Numbered from the stretch's first letter, positions 37,122 to 46,469 are shown. The stretch: DNA of 64,000 nucleotides from Myxococcales bacterium (GCA_021783235.1 JAJXUD010000004.1:1-64000), one strand, 5' to 3'. Numbers and translations: made by a program. The notes: generated from the sequence alone by a model not told the origin.

Positions 37122-37859
37122 GTGCGCACGAAGCTCCTCGTCTCGCTTCTATGGCTCACCGCCGGCTGCTTTTCGCCGGTGAACGAGACGCCCCAGGGCT
37201 GGCTCGCCGGCCCGGGGGCCGACGGCGGGGGCGCCAGGGCCGCCGACGCGGGGGAGCGCTGCAACGCCGCTTGCCCCGTCGGCTGCGACCTGAGCCCGGA
37301 CTGCCGCGCATGCGTCCCCGAGAGCTCCAGCGCCGGGATCGGGACGGCCTGTCGGACGAACGAGGACTGCTGCATCGGCGAATGCATCCAGGGGCTCTGC
37401 ACGGCGCTCATCGAGCCGGCGACGGACGGGGGGCCCATCTGCGGCGGAGTCGGCCCGGCGGCCTTCGCCGGGAGCTGGAGCGGCACGGCGAGCGTCTCGA
37501 TGCAGTCGGGCAGCGGCAACGGCAGCAGCGGCGGGGGAGGCTCGGATCGCGAGCAGGTGACGGCCGTCGGACCGAATCGGATCGAGTTCCAGCCCTTCCT
37601 CTCCTGGCTCCTCTCCGACTGCGCGCTCACGGCATCGCTCCTCCCCGGAGGGGGCAGCGCCTCGATCTCCTCTCCTTGTCAGGGATGCCAGCCGGTGGCG
37701 CAGAGCTGCCAGGACCTCGGCGGCGCGACGTGGACGTTTCAGAGCGGCCAGGCGACCCTCGACCCGTCAACCTGCGAACTCGGCGTCACCGCCCAGGGGC
37801 TCGTCTCGGGCTCCGGCACGACCCAGTCGTTCCAGATCGACCTCCAGCTCCACCGCTAG
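37122..37859 (+). CDS. Cys-rich secreted lipoprotein (GTG start)
   Basis: The 245-residue protein has a lipoprotein signal (LLVSLLWLTAGC, lipidated Cys at 16) and a Cys-rich segment at about 48-95 (CNAACPVGCD, CRTNEDCCIGECIQGLC). The latter resembles the short Cys motifs found in myxobacterial surface lipoproteins. The C-terminal half has a Gly/Ser linker and then a beta-rich domain with paired Cys. GTG 37122 follows GGGAGGCAGCC. I do not recognise a function. Confidence 0.75.
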   Translation: MRTKLLVSLLWLTAGCFSPVNETPQGWLAGPGADGGGARAADAGERCNAACPVGCDLSPDCRACVPESSSAGIGTACRTNEDCCIGECIQGLCTALIEPATDGGPICGGVGPAAFAGSWSGTASVSMQSGSGNGSSGGGGSDREQVTAVGPNRIEFQPFLSWLLSDCALTASLLPGGGSASISSPCQGCQPVAQSCQDLGGATWTFQSGQATLDPSTCELGVTAQGLVSGSGTTQSFQIDLQLHR

Positions 37860-38037
37860 CCTCTCCGTGGGCTTGGGCGCCCCTCGCAGGGTGGGGGCGC
37901 GGGAGACGCTGCCGCACGGGCGCCAGATCGCGACCGCGCCGGGGATCTCCTGGAAGCGCTCGTCGCGCCAGCGGGTTCTGGATCCCCCTTATCTCCGGGC
38001 GGCGGCTCTGCTAGCTTCCGGCCGCGGAGGCGACACC

Positions 38038-39180
38038 ATGGACTTTACCCTTCCCGAGCACGCCCTGGCGCTCCAGCGGACGGTCCGCGACTTCTGCCAA
38101 TCCGAGGTGGGGCCGAAGGCGCGCGAGTGGGATCGCAGCGGGACCTTCCCCCGGGAGACCGTCCGCAAGCTCGGCGAGCTCGGGCTGCTCGGCCTCTCGA
38201 CCCCCGAGGAGTTCGGAGGCGCGGGCCTGGACGCCGTCTCGATGGCGACCGCGGTCGAGGAGGTGGCCCGCTTCGACGGCTCGCTCGCCCTCACGGTCGC
38301 CTCCCACAACGGCCTCTGCTCGGCCCACCTCAATCGGTTCGGCAGCGAGGAGCAGAAGCGGCGCTTCCTCCCCGCGCTCGCCACCGGCGAGAAGCTCGGG
38401 GCCTGGGGCCTCACCGAGCCGGGATCGGGATCGGACGCCGCGGGGCTGCGCACCAGCGCCGTCCGGAGGGGCGATGGCTGGCTGCTCTCGGGCGCGAAGA
38501 CCTTCATCACGCAGGGGAGCGTTGGCGAGGTCTTCGTCGTCCTCGCCTCGACGAGCCCCGAGAAGAAGCAGCGCGGCGTCACCGCGTTCGTGCTCGAGAA
38601 GGGGACGCCCGGCTTCTCCCAGCGGCCGATCCACGGCAAGCTCGGGATGCGCTCCTCGGACACGGCCGAGCTCGTCCTCGAGGACGTCGAGCTGCCCGAC
38701 TCCGCCCGGGTGGGCGAGATCGACCACGGCTTCCTCGACACGCTCCGCATCCTCGACCGGGGCCGCATCGGCATCGGCGCCCTCGCGGTGGGGCTCGGCC
38801 GCGGCGCGCTCGAGGAGGCGGCCCGCTACGCGAAGGAGCGGAAGGCCTTCGGCCAGCCGATCGCCGAGTTCCAGGCCATCCGCTGGATGCTCGCCGACAT
38901 GCGGACCGAGAACGACGCCGCCCGCCTGCTGGTGCGGCGCGCCGCCCTCCTCGCCGACCACGGCCGCCCCTTCACGCGCGAGGCCTCCATGGCGAAGCTC
39001 TTCGCCTCCGAGAGCAGCATGCGGGCCTGCGGGAAGGCCGTGCAGATCCACGGCGGCTACGGCTACACCGACGAGTTCCCGGTCGAGCGCTACCTGCGCG
39101 ACGCGAAGCTCTGCGAGATCGGCGAGGGGACGAGCGAGATCCAGCGGCTCGTCATCGCCCGAGAGCTGCTCGCCGCGTGA
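38038..39180 (+). CDS. Acyl-CoA dehydrogenase, short/branched-chain type
   Basis: It oxidises an acyl-CoA to the 2-enoyl-CoA. From ATG 38038 (GGAGG upstream) it has 380 residues: AWGLTEPGSGSDAAG, the LDRGRIGIGALAVGLG helix and the catalytic Glu363 in IGEGTSEIQR. Its TGA overlaps the GTG of the MeaB-like gene (GTGA), tying it to mutase metabolism. Isovaleryl- or isobutyryl-CoA are reasonable substrates given the leucine/valine context, but bona fide isovaleryl-CoA dehydrogenases use a glutamate at the 254 position, which is not seen here. Confidence 0.92.
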   Translation: MDFTLPEHALALQRTVRDFCQSEVGPKAREWDRSGTFPRETVRKLGELGLLGLSTPEEFGGAGLDAVSMATAVEEVARFDGSLALTVASHNGLCSAHLNRFGSEEQKRRFLPALATGEKLGAWGLTEPGSGSDAAGLRTSAVRRGDGWLLSGAKTFITQGSVGEVFVVLASTSPEKKQRGVTAFVLEKGTPGFSQRPIHGKLGMRSSDTAELVLEDVELPDSARVGEIDHGFLDTLRILDRGRIGIGALAVGLGRGALEEAARYAKERKAFGQPIAEFQAIRWMLADMRTENDAARLLVRRAALLADHGRPFTREASMAKLFASESSMRACGKAVQIHGGYGYTDEFPVERYLRDAKLCEIGEGTSEIQRLVIARELLAA

Positions 39181-40196
39181 AGCGGACGCTCGCCGAGGGG
39201 GTGGTCGCCGGGGACGTGCGCGCCGCCTCGCGGCTGATGCGCGACGTCGACGACGGGCTGCCCTCCGCCATCCCGGAGCTCCAGGCGCTCCACCGGCGCA
39301 CGGGGCGGGCGCTGGTCATCGGTCTCACCGGCTCCCCCGGCGCCGGCAAGAGCTCGCTCTGCGACCGCCTCATCGGCCTCTACCGGCGTCAGGGGAAGAC
39401 GGTCGGGGTGGTCGCGGTCGACCCGACGAGCCCGTTCTCGGGCGGCGCCATCCTCGGCGACCGGATCCGGATGCAGGAGCACGCCACCGATCCCGAGGTC
39501 TTCATCCGCTCGCTCGCGACGCGCGGCCACCTGGGCGGGCTCTCTCGGGCCGCCGCCGCCTGCGTGACCGTCATGGACGCGATGGGCAAGGACGTCGTCA
39601 TCGTCGAGACCGTCGGCGTCGGCCAGGACGAGATCGACGTGGCGGGGCTCGCCCACTGCGTCGTCGTGGTGGTGGTCCCGGGGATGGGAGACGACATCCA
39701 GGCCATCAAGGCCGGCATCCTCGAGATCGCCGACGTCTTCGCCGTCAACAAGGCCGACCGCGAGGGCGCCGACCGGACGGTGCGCGAGCTGCGCGCCATG
39801 CTCGAGCTGCGGCACGCCACCGCCGGGCCGACCGCGGCCGAGCTCCTGCACCACGGCCTCGCCGCCGCGGGCCATGGCGCCGCCTCGACGGCGCCCGCCG
39901 CCCCGGTCTGGGAGCCGCCGATCGTCAAGACCGTGGCGACGCAGGAGCAGGGGATCGACGAGCTCGCGCGGGCGATCGGCTCGCAGCTCGCCTGGCTCGA
40001 CGAGACGGGGCAGCGGCCGCTGCGCGAGGCGGCGCGCGCGAAGGCCGAGTTCCTCGCGATCCTCCGGGAGCGGCTCCTCGCCTCGGCGCTCGATCGGCTC
40101 GAGCGCGAGCGGGGCCAGCTCGACGAGGTGGCGCGCCGCATCGCCGCGCGCGAGGCGGATCCCTGGAGCCTCGCCGAGGAGCTGGTCGCGCGCTGA
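39177..40196 (+). CDS. meaB: MeaB-type GTPase chaperone of B12-dependent mutase (GTG start)
   Basis: MeaB/ArgK G proteins load adenosylcobalamin into acyl-CoA mutases and protect them from inactivation. The 339-residue protein has Walker A GSPGAGKSS at 52-60, the family block VDPTSPFSGGAILGDRIRMQ, SLATRGHLGGLSRA, the VETVGVGQDE switch and the NKAD base motif. An Ala-rich insert precedes the C-terminal dimer arm. GTG overlaps the acyl-CoA dehydrogenase stop. The likely client is the mutase encoded at 29964-32225. Confidence 0.93.
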   Translation: MKRTLAEGVVAGDVRAASRLMRDVDDGLPSAIPELQALHRRTGRALVIGLTGSPGAGKSSLCDRLIGLYRRQGKTVGVVAVDPTSPFSGGAILGDRIRMQEHATDPEVFIRSLATRGHLGGLSRAAAACVTVMDAMGKDVVIVETVGVGQDEIDVAGLAHCVVVVVVPGMGDDIQAIKAGILEIADVFAVNKADREGADRTVRELRAMLELRHATAGPTAAELLHHGLAAAGHGAASTAPAAPVWEPPIVKTVATQEQGIDELARAIGSQLAWLDETGQRPLREAARAKAEFLAILRERLLASALDRLERERGQLDEVARRIAAREADPWSLAEELVAR

Positions 40197-40338
40197 CGGG
40201 GTGGGGGAAGGGGGACGAGCCCGCCGCGCCCTGGAGCGAGGCGAGGAGACGGGCGATCCGAGGGGTCCGGTGGCGGGCCAGCCCGGGGCCCGGACTTCGA
40301 GCGAGCCCCGAGGCCGCTCGCTGCGGTAGGATGCCGGG

Positions 40339-41157
40339 GTGCCGAGCAGAGACGACGCTTCGAAGGCCGCGCCCCGCCGCCCCCCTGGCGCCCGGCCGCG
40401 GGTCCTCCTCACGAACGACGACGGCCTCTGGGCGCCGGGCATCGAGAGCCTCGGCAAGGCGCTCGATCCGCTCTGCGAGCTCTGGGTGGTGGCGCCCGAT
40501 CGAGAGCAGTCGGCGGCGAGCCACGCCATCACGCTCGCGCGGCCGCTTCGGCTCCACCCCGTCGGCGAGCGGCGCTACGCCGTCGACGGGACGCCGACCG
40601 ACTGCGTCTACCTCGCGGTGAACCACCTGTTGAAGGACAATCCACCGCTCGCCGTCTTCTCGGGGGTGAACCACGGCGCGAACCTCGCGGACGACGTCAT
40701 CTACTCCGGCACGGTCGCCGGCGCCATCGAGGGGGCGATCCTCGGCGTGCCGTTCTGCGCGGCGCTCTCCCTCGTGGGCCGCGGCCGGCTGGACTTCACC
40801 GCGGCCGCGGATTTCGGCCGGGCGATGCTCGAGCGGCTCCTCGAGACGCCCCCCGAGCGCCCCATGCTGCTGAACGTCAACGTCCCGGCCGAGCCGCGCG
40901 GGCGCGGCTTCGCGCTGACCCGCCTCGGCCGGCGGGGTTACGGCGCCTCGGTCGTGGAGAAGACCGATCCCCGGGGGCGCCCCTATTACTGGATCGGCGG
41001 TCCGGAGCAGGCCCACGCGGACCTGAAGGGCTCGGATTGCAACGCCGTCCTCGACGACGGGCTCGTCTCGGTGACCCCGCTCCACCTCGACCTGACGAGC
41101 AACGACGCCCTGGCGGCGCTCTCGAACTGGAGCTTGCCGAGGCATGAGCGGCGGTAA
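40339..41157 (+). CDS. surE: 5'/3'-nucleotidase SurE (GTG start)
   Basis: SurE is a metal-dependent nucleotidase of stationary-phase survival. The 272-residue protein has the metal-binding LLTNDDGLWAPG near 24-35, APDREQSAASHAITL, VDGTPTDCVYLAV and the SGVNHGANLADDVIYSGTVA motif. It has a Pro/Arg-rich N-terminal extension of about 20. The 3' end overlaps the next gene (LysM/M23) by 14 bp, the surE-nlpD pairing found in many proteobacteria. Confidence 0.95.
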   Translation: MPSRDDASKAAPRRPPGARPRVLLTNDDGLWAPGIESLGKALDPLCELWVVAPDREQSAASHAITLARPLRLHPVGERRYAVDGTPTDCVYLAVNHLLKDNPPLAVFSGVNHGANLADDVIYSGTVAGAIEGAILGVPFCAALSLVGRGRLDFTAAADFGRAMLERLLETPPERPMLLNVNVPAEPRGRGFALTRLGRRGYGASVVEKTDPRGRPYYWIGGPEQAHADLKGSDCNAVLDDGLVSVTPLHLDLTSNDALAALSNWSLPRHERR

Positions 41158-41866
41158 GCGCCGCTGGCGCGCCCTCGCGCTCGCCGCGGTCCTCTCGGCC
41201 GCCTGTCACCCCCGCGTCTCGACCCCCGAGCCGCCGTTCCCACTGGGGGAGGGCGAGCCGCACGCGGAGCCGGACGTCGCCGGCGTCTTCCACGTCGTGC
41301 GGCGAGGGCAGACCCTCTGGCGGATCTCCCGGGCCTACGGGATCTCCGAGGGGGCTCTCGCCGAGGCGAACGACCTGCGCAGCCCGGGCGAGCTGAGGGT
41401 GGGCGAGGTGATCTTCGTCCCTGGCGCCGAGCGGACCCTCGAGGTCCCGCCCGCGGCGGGCGCCGCCCCGGAGGCCGAGGCGCCGCTCCACCGCGCGCGC
41501 TTCGCCTGGCCCCTCCGTGGCGTCCTCGTCTCGCGCTTCGGAGAGAGGGGCGGCGAGCACCACGACGGCATCGACATCGCGGCGCCCGAGGGCGCTCCCA
41601 TCGAGGCGGCGGCCCGCGGCACGGTCATCTTCGCGGGGACCCAGCACGGCTACGGCAACCTCGCGATCGTCGACCACGGCGGGGGAGAGGCCACGGTCTA
41701 CGCGCACTGCGAGAAGCTCCTCGTCCACGTGGGAGAGGCCGTCTCGGCGGGCGAGGTCATCGCCCGGGTCGGCCGCACCGGTCGAGCCACCGGGCCGCAC
41801 CTCCACTTCGAGGTCCGGGAGCACGCGCGGCCTCGAAACCCGCTCCTCTTCCTCCCGACCGAGTGA
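41144..41866 (+). CDS. LysM and M23-peptidase-domain lipoprotein, NlpD-like
   Basis: The 240-residue protein has a lipoprotein signal (LALAAVLSAAC), one LysM domain at about 49-93 (FHVVRRGQTLWRISRAYGI, GELRVGEVIFVPG) and a C-terminal M23 domain. The M23 metal ligands appear intact: HHDGID, YAHCEKL and HLHFEVR. It is either an active cell-wall endopeptidase or an activator of amidases, as NlpD is; the intact HxxxD and HLH motifs favour possible catalysis. It overlaps surE. Confidence 0.9.
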   Translation: MSGGKRRWRALALAAVLSAACHPRVSTPEPPFPLGEGEPHAEPDVAGVFHVVRRGQTLWRISRAYGISEGALAEANDLRSPGELRVGEVIFVPGAERTLEVPPAAGAAPEAEAPLHRARFAWPLRGVLVSRFGERGGEHHDGIDIAAPEGAPIEAAARGTVIFAGTQHGYGNLAIVDHGGGEATVYAHCEKLLVHVGEAVSAGEVIARVGRTGRATGPHLHFEVREHARPRNPLLFLPTE

Positions 41867-42101
41867 ACCCCCGGCTGGAGCGCGATCGCTCGGTCTGAAA
41901 GTGCCTCCAGGTAAAATGCGAGGGCACGCCAGGTCGCTGGTCTGATGGATTGCCGACTGATACTCCAACGCCCGGAGGCTGGGTGACCGGCCTCCCGGCC
42001 GCCTTCCGTCGTTCCCCCCCCACGACGCGAGGGCGGCTGTTTTCGTCTCTGCGCCGTCCGAGGGCGTGCGGGGGCGCGGGGCCGTGTTATAAGGGCGCCC
42101 C

Positions 42102-42764
42102 TTGGAACCCGGGCTCGCCATGAAGTTCCTCGTCTATTTCGTGCCGATGATCGCGTCGCTCTCGGTCCACGAGTGCGCGCACGCCTGGGCGGCGCTGCTG
42201 CTCGGCGACGAGACGGCGCGGGAGCGCGGGCGCCTGACCTTGAACCCGCTCGCCCACGTGGATCCGTTCGGGACCATCCTGTTGCCCGCGCTCGGCATCT
42301 TCGCCACCGGCAGCGCGCTCTTCGGCTGGGCGAAGCCGACTCCGGTGAACCCCGCCCGCTTCCGGCGCGAGATCAGCGTGCGGGCGGGGATGGCCATCAC
42401 CGCGGCGGCCGGTCCCGCCTCGAACGTCGTGCTGGGCGCGCTCGCGGGCGTCGCCTTCGGCCTGTCGCGCCGCCTCTGGCCGGACGGGGCGCTCCTCGCG
42501 GAGCTGCTCTTCGCGACCATGGCCGTCAACGCGGGCCTCGCCGTCTTCAACCTGCTGCCGGTGCCGCCGCTCGACGGCGCCCGCGTCCTCGCCGGTCTCC
42601 TGCCGCCCCGTGCCGCGCTCCGCTACGCGCGCTTCACCGCCCTCGCGCCGATCGTGCTGCTCGCCTTCGTGGCCGTCCCGCAGGTGAGCAGCCTGCTCTT
42701 CCAGCCGACCGAGGGGCTCCTCGCCGTCTTTCGGGCCCTCGCCCGCACCGCCGGAGGATTCTAG
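42102..42764 (+). CDS. Site-2 protease family (M50) membrane metalloprotease
   Basis: The polytopic membrane protein has HExxH (HECAH) in the first helix region and the second metal motif NLLPVPPLDGARVL near residue 150, placing it in the YwhC-like S2P group. TTG at 42102 gives 220 residues; the ATG at 42120 would give 214 and is an equally good start. A TATAAG-like -10 lies just upstream. The stop is directly followed by the trpS ATG. Substrate unknown. Confidence 0.9.
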   Translation: MEPGLAMKFLVYFVPMIASLSVHECAHAWAALLLGDETARERGRLTLNPLAHVDPFGTILLPALGIFATGSALFGWAKPTPVNPARFRREISVRAGMAITAAAGPASNVVLGALAGVAFGLSRRLWPDGALLAELLFATMAVNAGLAVFNLLPVPPLDGARVLAGLLPPRAALRYARFTALAPIVLLAFVAVPQVSSLLFQPTEGLLAVFRALARTAGGF

Positions 42765-43781
42765 ATGGCCGAACCGAAGAAGCGCGTCCTCAGCGGCATG
42801 CGGCCCACCGGGCGGCTCCACCTCGGGAACCTCCACGGGGCCCTCGTCAACTGGGTGGCGCTGCAGCGGCGCGACGACCTCGACTGCTTCTTCTTCTCGG
42901 CGGACTGGCACGCGCTGACCACCGGCTATGCCGACACCTCGTCGATCCGGACCGACGAGCGCGAGATGATCCTCGACTGGCTCGCGGCGGGCCTCGATCC
43001 CGTCCGCTCGACGATCTTCGTCCAGTCGGCGGTGCCCGAGCACGCCGAGCTCTACCTCCTCTTCGGGATGGTGACGCCGACGCCGTGGCTCGAGCGCGTG
43101 CCGACCTACAAGGAGCAGCAGCAGGAGCTGCGCGACCGCGACCTCGGCACGCACGGCTTCCTCGGCTACCCGTTGCTCCAGGCGGCCGACATCGCCGCCT
43201 ACCGCGCCTCGCTCGTGCCCGTGGGGCAGGATCAGGTGGCCCACCTCGAGCTGACCCGCGAGGTCCTGCGCCGCTTCAACCACCTCTACGGAGAGCTCTT
43301 CCCGGAGCCACAGCCGCTCCTCACCGTGGTCCCGAAGGTCATCGGCATCGACGGTCGCAAGATGTCGAAGTCGTACGGCAACAGCCTCTGGCTCGGGGAG
43401 GAGGCGGAGTCGACGAAGAAGAAGATCATGGGCGCGACGACCGACCCGGCCCGCGTCCGGCGCCAGGACAAGGGGAACCCCGAGAACTGCGGCATCTTCT
43501 ACCTGCACCAGCTCTACTCGTCCGGGGAGCGCGTCCGGGAGGTCGACGCCGGCTGCCGGAGCGCCGGCATCGGCTGCGTGGACTGCAAGAAGTGGCTCCT
43601 CGAGGGGCTCTTGCCCGCCCAGGCCGAGCTGCGCGAGCGCCGCGCGGCCATCGCGGCGAAGCCGCGCCTCGTGCGCGAGATCGTCGAGGATGGAAACGGC
43701 CGGGCGCGGCGGGCGGCCGGCGAGACCCTCGAGAAGGTTCGCGAGGCCATGAAGCTCGGACCGCTCGACGAGGAGGGCTGA
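42765..43781 (+). CDS. trpS: Tryptophanyl-tRNA synthetase
   Basis: It charges tRNA-Trp. The 338-residue class I synthetase has GMRPTGRLHLGNLHGAL (HIGH equivalent HLGN at 19-22) and the KMSKS loop at 199-203 followed by YGN. SGERVREVDAGCRSAGIGCVDCKKWL is a C-terminal Cys-containing segment seen in some bacterial TrpRS. It begins directly after the M50 gene stop, and scpA starts one base after its own stop. Confidence 0.96.
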   Translation: MAEPKKRVLSGMRPTGRLHLGNLHGALVNWVALQRRDDLDCFFFSADWHALTTGYADTSSIRTDEREMILDWLAAGLDPVRSTIFVQSAVPEHAELYLLFGMVTPTPWLERVPTYKEQQQELRDRDLGTHGFLGYPLLQAADIAAYRASLVPVGQDQVAHLELTREVLRRFNHLYGELFPEPQPLLTVVPKVIGIDGRKMSKSYGNSLWLGEEAESTKKKIMGATTDPARVRRQDKGNPENCGIFYLHQLYSSGERVREVDAGCRSAGIGCVDCKKWLLEGLLPAQAELRERRAAIAAKPRLVREIVEDGNGRARRAAGETLEKVREAMKLGPLDEEG

Positions 43782-43782
43782 G

Positions 43783-44640
43783 GTGGCGAGGCGCAGGGAG
43801 CGGGCGAAGGGCGAGGACGAGCTCGACGAGGCGGTCTCTCCCGCCGCCGCGGCCGAGGCCTTCAAGATCGCCCTCCCGTCCTTCGAGGGGCCCCTCGACC
43901 TTCTGCTGCACCTCATTCGCGAGCACCGGCTCGACGTCTTCGACATTCCGATCGCCCTCATCACCGAGAAGTACCTCGAGTACCTCTCGCTGATGGAGGC
44001 GCTCGATCTGGACGTCGCCGCCGAGTTTCTCGTGATGGCGGCCACCCTCGCCCACATCAAGTCGCGGATGCTCCTGCCGCGCGAGGAGAGCGGCGGCCAG
44101 GAGGATCCGGCGGAGGAGGGCGAGGATCCCCGCGAGGCGCTGGTCAAGCGGCTGCTCGAGCACCAGAAGTACCGCGCCGCGGGCGAGGCGCTCGGCCAAC
44201 GAAGCCTGCTCGGCAGGGACACCTTCGCGCGCTCCGCCGCGCCAGAGCTCTTGCCCGCGGAGCCGGGCGCGCGCGAGCTCGCCGAGGTTCCCATCTTCGA
44301 TCTCATCTCGGCGTTCGCGAAGGTCCTCGCCGAGGCCAAGGTCGAGGTGTCCCACGAGGTGACCGTCGATCGGCTCTCCATCGGGGAGGCGATCGGCCGG
44401 GTCTCCGAGCGGTTGCATGCCGTGGAGAGGCTCTCGTTCCGGTCGCTCTTCGAGCCGGAGCCCGGCCGCCCGGTCGAGCGTCACAGGCTGGTGGTAACGT
44501 TTCTCGCCATCTTGGAGATGGTGAAGCTGCGGCTGCTGCGCGTCTCCCAGGCGCAGGGCGAAGACGACATCTTCCTGGCGCTCCGCGAGGGCGCCCGGGT
44601 CGAGGCGGGTGACATCGGCAATGACGACTACCGAGGGTGA
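43783..44640 (+). CDS. scpA: Segregation and condensation protein A (GTG start)
   Basis: ScpA is the kleisin that bridges the SMC dimer heads with ScpB. The 285-residue protein has the N-terminal helical domain FEGPLDLLLHLIREHRLDVF, IALITEKYLEYLSLMEALDL and LAHIKSRMLLPREE, and the C-terminal winged helix (VTFLAILEMVKLRLLRVSQA). It is longer than typical because of a Glu-rich middle. Its 3' end overlaps the 5' end of scpB by 20 bp. Confidence 0.94.
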   Translation: MARRRERAKGEDELDEAVSPAAAAEAFKIALPSFEGPLDLLLHLIREHRLDVFDIPIALITEKYLEYLSLMEALDLDVAAEFLVMAATLAHIKSRMLLPREESGGQEDPAEEGEDPREALVKRLLEHQKYRAAGEALGQRSLLGRDTFARSAAPELLPAEPGARELAEVPIFDLISAFAKVLAEAKVEVSHEVTVDRLSIGEAIGRVSERLHAVERLSFRSLFEPEPGRPVERHRLVVTFLAILEMVKLRLLRVSQAQGEDDIFLALREGARVEAGDIGNDDYRG

Positions 44641-45559
44641 GGAGACGCTGGGGATCGAGAGCGTCGAGGAAGCGGAGGCCCGCGAGGCCGCCGAGGAGGT
44701 GGCCGACCGCGAGGCCCAGGCCGCGGAGCCGCCGGTGGAGATCGTCCAGGGAGAGGAGGCCGGCGCCGAGGCTGCGCCGGAGTCGGCCGCGACCGAGCCC
44801 GAGACGCTCTCCCGACTCCTCGAGAGTCTGCTCTTCGTCTCGCCGGAGCCGATGAGCCCGAAGGCCCTCGCCGAGGCGCTCGGGGTCGAACGCGCGGACC
44901 TCGCCCCGGCGCTCGAGCGGCTGAAGGGGCGGCTCGCCGAGGGGCGAAGCGGAATCGTCGTCTGCGAGGTCGCCGGGGCCTACCAGCTGCGCAGCGCCGT
45001 CGAGAGCGCGCCGTACGTCCGGCGGCTGCTCGGGGTCAAGCCGCAGCGGTTGACCCGGGCGGCCCTCGAGACGCTCGCCTTCGTCGCCTACCGGCAGCCG
45101 GTGACGCGCGCCGAGGTCGAGGAGATCCGCGGAGTCGACTGCGGCGCCGTCCTGAAGGCGCTGCTCGAGCGCAAGCTCGTCCGGATCCTGGGCAAGAAGG
45201 AGGAGCTCGGCCGGCCGCTCCTCTACGGCACGACGCGGGAGTTCCTCGAGTTCTTCGGCCTCGATGGGCTCGGCTCGCTGCCGACCCTGCGCGAGTTCCA
45301 GGAGCTGTCCGAGGAGAATCGCTCGATCGTCGAGGAGGAGACGGGCGCGCCCGCCCCCATCCAGGGCATCGCCGACCTCGCCGACGCGGCGCTGGCCCGG
45401 CGGCTCGACGAACTCGCCCCCGAGAGCGAGGAGGCGCTCGGGGACCTCGAGGCCGCCATGGAGGAGGCCGAGGCGCGCGCCAAGCTCGTCCACGCCCAGC
45501 TGGAGCCGCAGGCGGCGGAGGCGGAGGCCGAGGCGGCCAAGGCGCCGGCGGAAGCGTAG
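44621..45559 (+). CDS. scpB: Segregation and condensation protein B
   Basis: ScpB dimers bind ScpA in the SMC complex. From ATG 44621 (a GTG 12 bases earlier is possible) it has 312 residues. A Glu/Ala-rich N-terminal extension of about 55 is followed by tandem winged helices (LESLLFVSPEPMSPKALAEA; ETLAFVAYRQPVTRAEVEEI; GRPLLYGTTREFLEFFGLDG) and a long acidic C-terminal tail. The TAG stop at 45557-45559 is in frame with, and directly followed by, the pseudouridine synthase gene. Confidence 0.93.
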   Translation: MTTTEGEETLGIESVEEAEAREAAEEVADREAQAAEPPVEIVQGEEAGAEAAPESAATEPETLSRLLESLLFVSPEPMSPKALAEALGVERADLAPALERLKGRLAEGRSGIVVCEVAGAYQLRSAVESAPYVRRLLGVKPQRLTRAALETLAFVAYRQPVTRAEVEEIRGVDCGAVLKALLERKLVRILGKKEELGRPLLYGTTREFLEFFGLDGLGSLPTLREFQELSEENRSIVEEETGAPAPIQGIADLADAALARRLDELAPESEEALGDLEAAMEEAEARAKLVHAQLEPQAAEAEAEAAKAPAEA

Positions 45560-46405
45560 CTGGCGGAGCGGCTTCACAAGCTTCTCGCCCGGGCGGGCGT
45601 CTCGTCGCGGCGCGCGGCCGAGCGGCTCATCGAGGCTGGGCGCGTCGCCGTCGACGGACGGGTCGTCCGGGAGCTCGGGACGCAGGTCGATCCAGCGACC
45701 GCGCGGGTCACGGTCGATGGTCGCGAGGTTTCGCTCGAGGCGCCAGCCCCCCGCACCTTCGTGCTCTACAAGCCCGTCTGGACGGTCACGACCTGGTCGG
45801 ATCCCCAGGGGCGCCCCACGGTGCGGGAGCTCGTCGAGGGGCTCGGAACCAGGCTCTTCCCGGTCGGGCGCCTCGACTTCGACGCGGAGGGGCTCCTCCT
45901 CGTCACGAACGACGGTCCGCTGGCGAACCGACTGATGCACCCCCGCCATGAGGTTCGGCGCAGCTACCTCGTTCGCGTCGCCGGCCGTCCCGGTCCGCTG
46001 ACCCTCGAGCGGATGCGGTCCGGGGTGACGCTCGAGGATGGCGGCGTCCGACTGCTCGAGGCGGTGATCGTCCCCCACCCGGTGGCCGAGCGGGAAGGGG
46101 ACTGTTGGCTGAGGCTCGCCCTCGCCGAGGGCCGCAACCACCTCGTGAAGCGACTCTGCGACGCCGTCGGCCACCCGGTCCGACGGCTCGTCCGCGCCGA
46201 GTACGGTGGGGTGACCCTGGGTCGCCTGCGCCCCGGCGATCGCCGCGAGCTGACGGCGGACGAGCTCGCGGCGCTGCGGGCCGAGATCGAGCAGCCCGCG
46301 AAGGGTCCGTACCCCGGTCCCCTCGACATCCCTCCGTCGTCGCTGCGGGCGCCCGCCGCGGCGAAGCGGGGCCGCTCGCGCGGATCGCGGGAGCGGGGGC
46401 CTTGA
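45560..46405 (+). CDS. RluB-type 23S rRNA pseudouridine synthase, CTG start
   Basis: The S4 domain begins with the very first codon after the scpB TAG: (L)AERLHKLLARAGVSSRRAA, then GRVAVDGRVVRELGTQVDP. The catalytic RsuA/RluB domain follows with YKPVWTVTTWSDPQG and the active-site motif FPVGRLDFDAEGLLLVTND. The 281-residue length is normal. Between the TAG and codon 68 there is no ATG, GTG or TTG in frame, so translation must begin at CTG 45560, or ScpB must be extended by stop-codon readthrough. GGAAG lies about six bases upstream of the CTG. Confidence 0.82.
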   Translation: MAERLHKLLARAGVSSRRAAERLIEAGRVAVDGRVVRELGTQVDPATARVTVDGREVSLEAPAPRTFVLYKPVWTVTTWSDPQGRPTVRELVEGLGTRLFPVGRLDFDAEGLLLVTNDGPLANRLMHPRHEVRRSYLVRVAGRPGPLTLERMRSGVTLEDGGVRLLEAVIVPHPVAEREGDCWLRLALAEGRNHLVKRLCDAVGHPVRRLVRAEYGGVTLGRLRPGDRRELTADELAALRAEIEQPAKGPYPGPLDIPPSSLRAPAAAKRGRSRGSRERGP

Positions 46406-46469
46406 CCGCGGCCACCGCTCGGAGACCTCGGGCGGGCCTCTCGAGGTTCGGCGAGCGCCTCGCCGTTCG

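Noticed and set aside
40327-40341. Leaderless surE driven by a TAGGAT -10 element
   Set aside because: No acceptable -35 lies at the right distance, and the TAGGA can equally be the ribosome-binding site for the GTG.
41867-42101. Possible RNA gene in the 235-bp gap before the M50 protease
   Set aside because: I found a few short dyads (GAGCG-CGAT-CGCTC, GGCC-GGCC) and a TATAAG box but no tRNA cloverleaf or recognisable RNA family.
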